From positions 1 through 32,581 of the forward strand of contig NZ_SOFG01000019.1 of assembly GCF_004402485.1 (NCBI RefSeq): DNA of 32,581 bases, given 5' to 3'. This DNA is from Cryobacterium algoricola. GTDB lineage: Bacteria > Actinomycetota > Actinomycetes > Actinomycetales > Microbacteriaceae. Under the pieces are notes generated by a model. The model made no database searches, had not been told where the DNA came from, and was given only the letters and a program-made list of their open reading frames with translations. The number at the start of each line of letters is the position of its first letter. Positions within the stretch are counted from its first letter, which is position 1. The position numbers and the translations under genes are program-made. Shown here piece after piece: positions 26,712-32,581 of the stretch.

Positions 26712-27398
26712 ATGCCCCAGAACCTCGACGAGTTGTGGCCTCCGTTCGGGCTGACGATTGCGCTGGGGCCGGTGACCCTGTCGCCCGTCCGTGACGACGA
26801 CCTCCCCGCTTTGGCGGCTCTCGTTCACGACGGCGTTCATTCGCCCGCAGACATGCCGTTCTCGTTCCCGTGGACCACGGGATCACCAGGCGAGGTCAGG
26901 CTGAGGCTCCTGCAGTATCACTGGGCGAAGCGGGCTGCACTGAGTCCTGCGGCGTGGACGCTCGAGACCACGGTTCGCTTCAACGGCGAAATCGTGGGCT
27001 GCCAAAGTATCTCGACGACGGACTATCTGGTGACCCGGACCGGCGAGACGGGCTCTTGGCTGGGAATGAAACATCACGGTCGCGGGATCGGGACGCTGAT
27101 GCGCCAGGCGCTGTGTGCGTTCATGTTCGACCATCTGGGTGCGGCCGAAGTCACCTCGGCAGCGTTTCTGGACAATGCACCGTCACTCGCCGTGTCGAGA
27201 AAAGTCGGCTACACGGAGAATGGGGTCGCCCGTTTGAAGAGGCGCGACGGCGAAATGGCCGTGATCCAGAGACTGGTGGTCACAGCTGAAACGCTGAACC
27301 GGCCCGAGTTTGAATTGAGGGGGCGAGGCGTGGGCCCGATGCAGGAGCTTCTTGGCTTGATTCACAACCGGGATCCTGCTGAGTCCGGCGTCGACTGA
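26712..27398 (+). CDS. GNAT family N-acetyltransferase (RimJ/RimL-like)
   Basis: 228 residues. GNAT fold: beta strand 1 with LTIALGPVTLSPVRDDDLPALAAL at the start, the RFNGEIVGCQSI strand, the WLGMKHHGRGIGTLMRQALCAFMF stretch (about 115-138) where HGRGIGT binds the acetyl-CoA pyrophosphate, and the DNAPSLAVSRKVGYTENG segment (about 155-172) typical of RimJ/RimL-like enzymes. The 30 residues after the domain are extra. Targets in this group are protein N-termini, small metabolites or antibiotics; nothing here decides which. ATG 26712 is placed by the TAGGCT box. It opens the accessory stretch after ychF, where GC looks lower by eye than in the preceding genes. Confidence 0.87.
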   Translation: MPQNLDELWPPFGLTIALGPVTLSPVRDDDLPALAALVHDGVHSPADMPFSFPWTTGSPGEVRLRLLQYHWAKRAALSPAAWTLETTVRFNGEIVGCQSISTTDYLVTRTGETGSWLGMKHHGRGIGTLMRQALCAFMFDHLGAAEVTSAAFLDNAPSLAVSRKVGYTENGVARLKRRDGEMAVIQRLVVTAETLNRPEFELRGRGVGPMQELLGLIHNRDPAESGVD

Positions 27399-27431
27399 GT
27401 CCCTCAGTGAGGGCCTCTGGTGCGCCGAGGT

Positions 27432-27446
27432 TGTTACATGTAACAT
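27432..27446 (+). promoter_or_regulatory. Palindromic operator over the -10 box of the toxin-antitoxin operon
   Basis: TGTTACATGTAACA (27432-27445) is a perfect 14-bp palindrome. Its right half is part of TAACAT (27441-27446), which stands 6 nt before the antitoxin ATG at 27453 as a leaderless -10 box. Binding here by the antitoxin or the complex would block transcription, as is usual for such operons. Confidence 0.65.
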
Positions 27447-27452
27447 CGCTGC

Positions 27453-27656
27453 ATGGCTGTGAGAGATCGGGTCGGCAAGCATCGGGACCGCATGCGGGAG
27501 CAGGGCTTCCGTCTGGTTCAGGTGTGGGTGCCGGATGTGCGGTCGGAGCATTTCGCGGCCGAAGCGCATCGGCAGTCGGTCGCCGTGGCATCCGCTGACC
27601 GCGGCGGAGATGAGCAGGCCTTCATCGAGGCCGCCTCTGCGCCGTGGGACGAGTGA
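27453..27656 (+). CDS. MazE-like antitoxin (DUF3018 family)
   Basis: 67 residues. Matches the DUF3018/MazE-type antitoxins that precede PemK/MazF toxins: a basic N-terminus with RDRVGKHRDRMREQGFRLVQ, the strand VWVPDVRSEHFAAEAHRQ, and an acidic C-terminal tail with EQAFIEAASAPWD that would wrap around the toxin. The first part resembles a ribbon-helix-helix DNA-binding domain. ATG 27453 stands 6 nt after TAACAT, with no ribosome site. Its stop overlaps the toxin start by 4 bp. The likely role is to neutralise the toxin and repress the operon by binding the palindrome upstream. Confidence 0.85.
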   Translation: MAVRDRVGKHRDRMREQGFRLVQVWVPDVRSEHFAAEAHRQSVAVASADRGGDEQAFIEAASAPWDE

Positions 27657-27979
27657 ACCGCGGCGAGATCTGGTCTGTCGCCGGAGGCGTCTACGCTTCG
27701 AAGCCTCGGCCGGCGGTGATCCTCCAGGATGACCTCTTCGACGGTACCGACTCGGTGACGGTCTGTCCTTTGACGTCGACGGACGTCGCTGCGCCGCTGT
27801 TGCGGATGCCACTTCCTGCGGACGGGACCACCGGGCTCGATGCCGTGAGCTTCGTGACGGTCGACAAGATCACAACGGTGCGCCGCACCAGCGTCACTCA
27901 GCGAATTGGCCGGCTCTCCTCGACGCAGCTCGTCGACCTTGAGCGGCTCGTGATGGTATTTCTCGGCCTTGCCGATTGA
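27653..27979 (+). CDS. PemK/MazF-type endoribonuclease toxin
   Basis: 108 residues. MazF-type toxins are sequence-specific RNA endonucleases. The start segment NRGEIWSVAGG carries the loop after strand 1, KPRPAVILQDD contains the conserved Arg of the active site, and CPLTSTDV with the catalytic Thr/Ser region and SFVTVDKITTVRRTSV follow, as do the final helices with LERLVMVFLGL. All core elements are present, so the toxin looks intact. GTG 27653 overlaps the antitoxin stop (GTGA) and is preferred to GTG 27644, three codons earlier. Just downstream, short inverted repeats (CGTTC/GAACG at about 27997-28011 and ACGGAATTCCGT at 28009-28020) may end the transcript. Confidence 0.88.
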   Translation: MNRGEIWSVAGGVYASKPRPAVILQDDLFDGTDSVTVCPLTSTDVAAPLLRMPLPADGTTGLDAVSFVTVDKITTVRRTSVTQRIGRLSSTQLVDLERLVMVFLGLAD

Positions 27980-28114
27980 GCGCTGGTATGGCCGGGCGTT
28001 CTTCAGGAACGGAATTCCGTCAGCGCGGGAGTATCTGGTAGTCGCGTCGAAGGAGGACGCGATTTGGCCCTGAGCTGGGGATAAGGCGGGCGTGTTTGGG
28101 ATTCGGGACGTCGT

Positions 28115-28120
28115 TAGGCT
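28115..28120 (+). promoter_or_regulatory. -10 box of a putative leaderless promoter (138-residue protein)
   Basis: TAGGCT, then CTGGGC, then ATG 28127. No ribosome site is present. Confidence 0.5.
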
Positions 28121-28126
28121 CTGGGC

Positions 28127-28543
28127 ATGTCCAACCACACGGATGATCCGGATGAACTCCACGCCCTCGCGGCGGTCGCCATGGATCACGCATTTCGGTC
28201 AATCCAGCCGCGGGGTCCGCTGATGCCCTTCGCCCTCGTGGAGGACTCATCCGGCACACGGCTGATTCGAGCCGTGGCCGATCGGCTCGAAGAGATGCTG
28301 GCCGCCACTCGCTGGCTTGTCTTCGAGAGTCAGGAACCGGCTCGAGCGGTCGTGGCCTGTGACGGTTTCAGTAACCGCACTGGGCGCCGGATGGACGCAA
28401 TCTTCGTGGAGGCGTATGAAAGTGGTGCAACGGGAGGGATTCTCATCGTGCAACCATACGAAACCAGGGGACTGTTGAAGAAGCGCAACGAAGCCGTGGG
28501 TCGGCCTGGCGTACTCGAGCGAGGCCGTCCGCCGTTGTTCTGA
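28127..28543 (+). CDS. Unrecognised small soluble protein
   Basis: 138 residues, no family recognised. The first helix region has DELHALAAVAMDHAFRSI, then strands with PLMPFALVED and ARAVVACDGF, a RRMDAIFVEAYESG segment, and a GGILIVQPYE strand. The pattern of alternating short helices and strands suggests a compact alpha/beta fold with no membrane part. The reading frame is supported by the -10 box 6 nt before its ATG. It lies between a toxin-antitoxin pair and an SDR, each apparently with its own promoter. Could be an immunity-like or stress-related small protein, but nothing in the sequence proves it. Confidence 0.65.
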   Translation: MSNHTDDPDELHALAAVAMDHAFRSIQPRGPLMPFALVEDSSGTRLIRAVADRLEEMLAATRWLVFESQEPARAVVACDGFSNRTGRRMDAIFVEAYESGATGGILIVQPYETRGLLKKRNEAVGRPGVLERGRPPLF

Positions 28544-28638
28544 TCGCGGGGCAGGTGGCCTCTGGTCTGCCGCCTGGGGATTGCGCCGCTGTCAGAGCCG
28601 TCCGTGCGGTAGTTTCGGTGGAGTTCCGCTTCACCGTC

Positions 28639-28644
28639 TAGGCT
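28639..28644 (+). promoter_or_regulatory. Probable -10 box for the degenerate SDR gene
   Basis: TAGGCT lies 50 nt before the GTG at 28695, leaving a leader of about 43 nt that contains a good ribosome site. Confidence 0.4.
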
Positions 28645-28694
28645 CCGGCTCCTCGCGTGAATCGTCGCAGCAGCACCAATCGAAGGAGACCATC

Positions 28695-29369
28695 GTGCCT
28701 GTCATCGCCATCATCGGGGCCGGACCGGGGCTCGGCGCGGCCGTTGCGCGACGGTTCGGGCGCGAAGGCTTCGCCATTGCCCTGATATCCAGGAACCAGT
28801 CGAAACTGAACGCCATGGCGGCCGAGCTCACCGTCGCCGGCTTCACCGCGCGTGCGTACGCAGCGGATGTCCTGACGCCCGCGTCGCTCGAATCCGCGCT
28901 TGCGCGTGCCGCATCAGAACTCGGACCGATCACGGCCGTGCAGTACAGCCCGCTCCCGTCGCGCGACTACCTGAAGCCCGTCCTCGACCTGACGCCGGAG
29001 CTGGCGCTGGAGGCACTGCAGTTCTCGGCCCTCGGGCTCATCCACGCGGCGCGTGCGGTGCTCCCCGCGATGCGGGAGTCAGGTGACGGCAGCATCATCC
29101 TGATCAACGGCGGCACCTCGGTGAAGGCCCGCGCCGGCTTCGCGGGCACCTCGGTAGCGTTCCCGGCCGAGAGCGCCTACGGCGAGATGCTCCACGATGC
29201 CCTTGCGGGTGAGGGCATCCGGGTCAACCAACTGGTGATCCCGGGCGGCATTCCGCAGCTGCAGCTGGACAACGGCATCGACGACGTCGCCGATCGCATC
29301 TGGGATCTCCACGCCGTTGCCGGTCCGTTCCGCACCATGCTCATCCCGCTCGAAGACGGTCGGGAGTAG
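28695..29369 (+). CDS. Atypical SDR-fold protein without YxxxK
   Basis: 224 residues. Rossmann fold of the short-chain dehydrogenase/reductase type: the nucleotide-binding GAGPGLG (8-14), a SRNQSKL stretch after strand 2 that would fit NADP, AADVLTP after strand 4, and the GIRVNQLVIPGGI strand near the end. The NNAG motif is replaced by YSPLPS, and at the place of the catalytic YxxxK the sequence reads SVAFPAESAYGEML, with no Lys four residues after a Tyr. Redox catalysis by the usual mechanism is therefore doubtful. GTG 28695 is chosen because GAAGGAG lies about 6 nt upstream; the longer frame contains the promoter. Confidence 0.82.
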   Translation: MPVIAIIGAGPGLGAAVARRFGREGFAIALISRNQSKLNAMAAELTVAGFTARAYAADVLTPASLESALARAASELGPITAVQYSPLPSRDYLKPVLDLTPELALEALQFSALGLIHAARAVLPAMRESGDGSIILINGGTSVKARAGFAGTSVAFPAESAYGEMLHDALAGEGIRVNQLVIPGGIPQLQLDNGIDDVADRIWDLHAVAGPFRTMLIPLEDGRE

Positions 29370-29424
29370 CGCAGGAGCCGCCGGTCCCTGCCTGAGTCCA
29401 TAGGCATCCGTCGGGGGGAAAGGC

Positions 29425-30564
29425 TCAGCGTTCGGGCAGGCGGGAGAGTGCCGTGAGGAGTGGTTCCTGCTGGCCGGCCAGGCAGACCCGGATCCAGCCC
29501 TCGCCTGCGGATCCAAAGGCGGAACCCGGCGCGACGGCCACCCGCTGCGTGAGCAGGAACGCCTCTGCCCACTCGGCGACATTCCCGCCCGAACAGTAGG
29601 AGACGTTGATCCACAGGTAGAAGGCGCCGTCGGGGCGGGAGAACTCGATCCCGCGGGTTGAGAGCGCCGCGCAGGCGGCGTCGGCGTTGCTGCGGTAGTG
29701 CTCACGGGCATCCGTGATGGCCGACTGATCGCCCTCGATGGCTGCGACGGCGGCGAGTTGCGCGGGCGTGTTCACACAGCTGACGGTCGCTTCCTGCGCG
29801 GCGCGGAACGTGGCGGACACCCCGGGCGGTGTGACCAGGTAGCCGATCCGACCGCCGGTGAGGCCGTAGGTCTTGGAGAGGGAATACACGCCGAAGACCC
29901 GGTCGGTGGTGTCCAGGCTCGCCACGCTGGTGAAGGGGCCGGTGAAGGTGAAGTACTCGTACACCTCGTCACTGATGACCCAGAGGTCGTGCCGGGCGGC
30001 GAAGTCGAGCAGGGCGCCGAGCACGTCCGGTCCGTAGACGACGCCGAGCGGGTTGGACGGGCTGTTGATCAGTAACACCCGGGTGCGCGGGGTGATCAAC
30101 TGTTCGAGTTCGGCGAGATTCGGTGCGAAACCGCGGTCGGCCGTGAGCAGATACGGCACCGGTACGGCGCCGACGAGCCGCGAGGCCATCGAGAACGTGG
30201 CGTAACCGGGGTTCGGAATCAGGATTTCGTCGCCGGCGTCGAGCGTGAGGCACATGGCCATGTGCAGGGCTTGGGAGCCACCTGCGGTGATGTGCACCTG
30301 ATCTTCGTCAACGACGACCCCGTTGTGCTCGGCGAGCTTGCCGACGAGGGCGGAACGCAGCAGCATCAGGCCGCTGTTCGGGGTGTAGTTGGTCGTATCG
30401 CTGGCCCAGGCCTGCGCACCCGCCGCGAGGATATGCGGTGCGACACGCATCTCCGGTTCACCGACGCTGAGCTGGATCACGTCGTCGAGGGCCGCTGCGA
30501 GCTCGAAAATACGACGAATCCCCGACCCGGGGACGGAACGTGCCGTGGCCGAGAGGTGCGGCAT
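29425..30564 (-). CDS. Class I/II pyridoxal-phosphate aminotransferase
   Basis: 379 residues. Fold type I aminotransferase of the aspartate aminotransferase superfamily. PLP lysine K231 lies in SLSKTYGLTGGRIGY; N171 in NSPSNPLG, D199 and Y202 in ISDEVYEYF, and R239 complete the cofactor site; a substrate-carboxylate Arg is seen in GWIRVCLA near the C-terminus. The AGGSQAL phosphate-site loop is at about 94-100. The amino acid used cannot be told. ATG 30564 has GGAG 5 nt upstream. The gene upstream on the same strand is an SDR, 118 bp away, with an inverted repeat between. Confidence 0.9.
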   Translation of the reverse strand: MPHLSATARSVPGSGIRRIFELAAALDDVIQLSVGEPEMRVAPHILAAGAQAWASDTTNYTPNSGLMLLRSALVGKLAEHNGVVVDEDQVHITAGGSQALHMAMCLTLDAGDEILIPNPGYATFSMASRLVGAVPVPYLLTADRGFAPNLAELEQLITPRTRVLLINSPSNPLGVVYGPDVLGALLDFAARHDLWVISDEVYEYFTFTGPFTSVASLDTTDRVFGVYSLSKTYGLTGGRIGYLVTPPGVSATFRAAQEATVSCVNTPAQLAAVAAIEGDQSAITDAREHYRSNADAACAALSTRGIEFSRPDGAFYLWINVSYCSGGNVAEWAEAFLLTQRVAVAPGSAFGSAGEGWIRVCLAGQQEPLLTALSRLPER

Positions 30565-30620
30565 GGAGACTCCAAGGGTGGGGGCGGGGAAAGACGGAAC
30601 CGGCCGCTGGGGCCTGGTCT

Positions 30621-30637
30621 ATTGTCTCAAAGACGAT
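30621..30637. promoter_or_regulatory. Imperfect palindrome upstream of the aminotransferase
   Basis: ATTGTCTCAAAGACGAT has 7-bp arms that match at six positions around a 3-nt centre. It lies about 57 nt before the aminotransferase ATG, overlapping the zone where a promoter is expected, and may be a repressor site. Confidence 0.3.
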
Positions 30638-30682
30638 CCGGCCGGCTGGCGACGGGCCGCAGTGGTGTCTCGCGACGTCGTT

Positions 30683-31465
30683 CTAGAGTTCCTTCGTTAG
30701 CCCGCCGTCGATTCTGAAGTCAGCGCCCGTGACATTGCCGGCCCGCCCGCTCGCCAGCAGGAGCACGAGGTCCGCGACTTCCCCCGGTTCGGTGAAGCGG
30801 CCGGTGGAGAACCCGCCGCCGGCTTCGATGACGCGCTTGCGTGCCTCGTCGGGCGAGATGCCCATGGCCTTGGCGACCGTCGCCGCCACCCCGGTTTCGC
30901 CCAGCCACAGCGGCGTCGAGACCGGCCCGGGGCTGACCGTGTTGAAGCGGATGCCCCGGTCGCCGAATTCCTTGGAGAGCGACTTCGAGAGGTTCCAGAC
31001 GCCCGCTTTCGCGACCGAGTAGTCAATGACCCCGGGGTCGGGAAGGTAGGCGTTCACGGAGGCGATGGTGACAACGGTCCCGCCTCCTCGCTCGATCAAC
31101 AGGGGAATCGCCGCGCGCGTTGTGCGCACGACGGCCATCAGATCGAGGTTCAGGGTGCTGAGCCAGTCCTCGTCGGTCACGTCGAGGAATCCCGAGGTGC
31201 GCGGAGTGAGCGCACCGACATTGTTGACGAGGATGTCCAGGCCGTCAGCGGCCTCGGCGATCAGCGTATCTGGGCCGGTCGCGGTCGACAGGTCGACGGC
31301 GACGAATCTGACCGCATCGCCGAGAGCGTCGAGCTCGGAGGACGACGATCGGGAGCCTGCGATCACTCGCACACCCTCGGCGACAAGGGCAGCGGTTACG
31401 GCCAGTCCGATGCCTTTGCTGGCACCGGTGACGACGGCGGTCTTTCCGGCAAGATCGAGATCCAT
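30683..31465 (-). CDS. SDR family oxidoreductase
   Basis: 260 residues. Classical short-chain dehydrogenase/reductase. The cofactor motif TGASKGIG spans 13-20, NNVG (81-84) replaces NNAG, and the catalytic set is S136 (TIASVNAY), Y149 and K153 (DYSVAKAG). The SRSS after strand 2 fits NADP. The C-terminal FRIDGGLTKEL is typical of FabG-like members. The substrate is unknown. ATG 31465 has AGAGGA about 9 nt upstream; the frame is open for another 51 codons, but without a site and with poor similarity. It could share a transcript with the aminotransferase, although a 118-bp gap and a possible operator lie between. Confidence 0.9.
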   Translation of the reverse strand: MDLDLAGKTAVVTGASKGIGLAVTAALVAEGVRVIAGSRSSSSELDALGDAVRFVAVDLSTATGPDTLIAEAADGLDILVNNVGALTPRTSGFLDVTDEDWLSTLNLDLMAVVRTTRAAIPLLIERGGGTVVTIASVNAYLPDPGVIDYSVAKAGVWNLSKSLSKEFGDRGIRFNTVSPGPVSTPLWLGETGVAATVAKAMGISPDEARKRVIEAGGGFSTGRFTEPGEVADLVLLLASGRAGNVTGADFRIDGGLTKEL

Positions 31466-31786
31466 GTTCGGGTTCCTCTTTTCGAAGGTCGACTGGTGAA
31501 TGTCGTTGCAGCGTGGAGACGGGGTTTCCGGCCCCAGTGGATCACGGAACCACCGTTCGTTCCGGGACGCAACCGGCTGCGGAGCGCGGGAGCGGGAGCT
31601 GCGCAGCCTGACCCGCACCGGACCGCGTGCTCAGCCATCAGATGCTGGCTTGCCCGAAGCTGAGGCCGAGAAACTCTGCGCGCCCACCTGTCCTCAACAA
31701 AACGTCTTTGACCGGCTTTTCCACAGGCCAACTGTGGGCGTGCGGATGCCGGTGGAATGTCGGTGGTGGTCCGTAGAGTGACCGAC
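31466..31786. other. 321-bp intergenic region between SDR and DUF222 gene
   Basis: No convincing gene is seen. Open frames on both strands lack ribosome sites. It contains TTTTCCACA (31718-31726), which fits the DnaA-box consensus TTWTNCACA, and a small hairpin CCACAG/CTGTGG (31721-31737) that overlaps it. A TAGAGT box stands at the right end. Confidence 0.4.
31774..31779 (+). promoter_or_regulatory. -10 box of a putative leaderless promoter (DUF222 gene)
   Basis: TAGAGT, then 7 nt, then ATG 31787. No ribosome site. Confidence 0.5.
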
Positions 31787-32581
31787 ATGACAGCTGAAGA
31801 ACCCTCAGAATCTCACCTGGACAGCACGGCGGAACCACCGCCAGGGACCCCTCCCAGTGCCCCTGCCAACATCCCTCCCGACGTCCCTCCCGACACTTAC
31901 CTCAACGCGCAGCACTTCAACCTGGTGGAGCCGTCCCTGGCCGAAGTGTATGACGCGATCAAGGAGGCGGACCGGGAGATGAACCGGGCCGCCGCTCGCC
32001 GGGCTGATGCGATCTATACCGCGCAGCGGGTACTGGCCGACGTCGGCCGGGCCCGGGCCGAGGCCGCGGTGCAGGCCGGCGGGCGGCGCCCGCCGTGGTC
32101 GCCGGAGGAGGCCACGAAGGAAGAGTTCACCTGCGAGGTCGGCGCCCTGCTCCGGCTCCCGCGGCGCACGACGGAGACCCTGATCGAGGCCAGCCGCACC
32201 CTGGCCGAGGAACTCCCCGCAACCCGGGAAGCATTGTCCTCCGGGGCGATCAGTTACCGGCACGCGCAGGTGATCATGGATCAGGCCTGGGGCATCCGTA
32301 TGGGAGATGACCCCGTTTCGGCCGCCCGGGCCCGCGCCGTGTTCGAAGACGTGCTCGTGCCCGATGCGGAGTTCCTGACCGTGGCGAAGCTCGCCGACCG
32401 GGCCCGGAGGGTCCGGGAACGCACCCACCCGGAGACCATCACCGCCCGGCACCAGAAAAGCGTCGAGGACCGACACCTGGTGTTCCAGGCCCTCAACGAC
32501 AGCATGGCGTCCCTGTATGTGACCGGCGACGCGGAGAAGATCCAGGCCGCGTACCACCGCACCCTCGACACCGCCCTCACC
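31787..32581 (+). CDS. DUF222 (13E12 repeat) family protein, cut by the window edge
   Basis: 265 residues are visible and the frame is open to the last base. A Pro-rich N-terminus (about residues 8-40) is followed by a long helical DUF222 region with EADREMNRAAARRADAIYTA, the segment FTCEVGALLRLPRRTTETLI, and the hallmark ALSSGAISYRHAQVI (about 152-166). In actinobacteria this domain is usually followed by an HNH endonuclease domain, which would lie beyond the window. Such genes occur in many copies per genome (13E12 family, related to REP13E12 elements of M. tuberculosis) and may behave like mobile or recombining elements. ATG 31787 is placed by the TAGAGT box 7 nt upstream. Confidence 0.87.
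   Translation, partial: MTAEEPSESHLDSTAEPPPGTPPSAPANIPPDVPPDTYLNAQHFNLVEPSLAEVYDAIKEADREMNRAAARRADAIYTAQRVLADVGRARAEAAVQAGGRRPPWSPEEATKEEFTCEVGALLRLPRRTTETLIEASRTLAEELPATREALSSGAISYRHAQVIMDQAWGIRMGDDPVSAARARAVFEDVLVPDAEFLTVAKLADRARRVRERTHPETITARHQKSVEDRHLVFQALNDSMASLYVTGDAEKIQAAYHRTLDTALT

Noticed and set aside
28009..28020. Perfect palindrome ACGGAATTCCGT after the toxin gene
   Set aside because: Considered as an attachment or operator site. It has a single copy and no partner repeat here, so it is mentioned only as possible transcript-end structure.
31500..31781. A 93-codon plus-strand frame before the DUF222 gene
   Set aside because: No ribosome site or promoter, no recognisable motif, and its end passes through the -10 box of the DUF222 gene.

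Overview
The window looks like chromosomal DNA from a high-GC actinobacterium, most likely a member of Microbacteriaceae. The reasons are very high GC with GC-rich third codon positions, a mycothiol S-conjugate amidase (mycothiol is an actinobacterial thiol), a DUF6264-type membrane protein, many genes that seem to start right at a -10 box (leaderless), and a 13E12/DUF222 gene at the right edge. The family and genus placement is inference from gene content; no 16S or marker comparison was possible.

Layout. Bases 1-543 hold the end of a GH1 beta-glucosidase-like protein that has lost its catalytic nucleophile. Bases 573-2098 encode a two-gene ABC-2 exporter on the minus strand. Bases 2270-3736 encode LemA and an HtpX-type membrane protease. 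Bases 3747-4958 (minus) encode a YcaQ-like winged-helix protein, divergent from an AI-2E family permease that overlaps threonine ammonia-lyase (5018-7605). From 7635 to about 26633 lies a housekeeping block whose gene content recalls Mycobacterium tuberculosis Rv1080c to Rv1112 (from memory): greA, DUF4307, mca, a small membrane protein, hemolysin III, a cis-prenyltransferase, phoH, fumC, glpX, DUF4245, xseB/xseA, ispH and ychF. Added here are a class V aminotransferase-fold enzyme, a beta-carbonic anhydrase inside the xse-fum operon, DUF6264, class II FBP aldolase divergent from glpX, rmuC, an unknown protein and a DnaQ-like exonuclease.

From about 26.7 kb the content becomes accessory: a GNAT acetyltransferase, a MazEF-like toxin-antitoxin pair with a palindromic operator over its -10 box, an unrecognised 138-residue protein, a degenerate SDR, a class I/II aminotransferase, a canonical SDR, and a DUF222 (13E12 repeat) gene that runs off the right edge.

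Regulation. At least nine genes carry a TANNNT hexamer that ends 6-8 nt before an ATG or GTG, which points to leaderless transcripts. Two divergent gene pairs are leaderless on both sides. Convergent gene pairs are separated by strong hairpins; the one at 14235-14288 can form two mutually exclusive stems or a pseudoknot. The greA leader seems to hold its own promoter followed by an intrinsic terminator, a layout like the GraL attenuator of E. coli. I saw no CRISPR array, insertion sequence, rRNA or tRNA.
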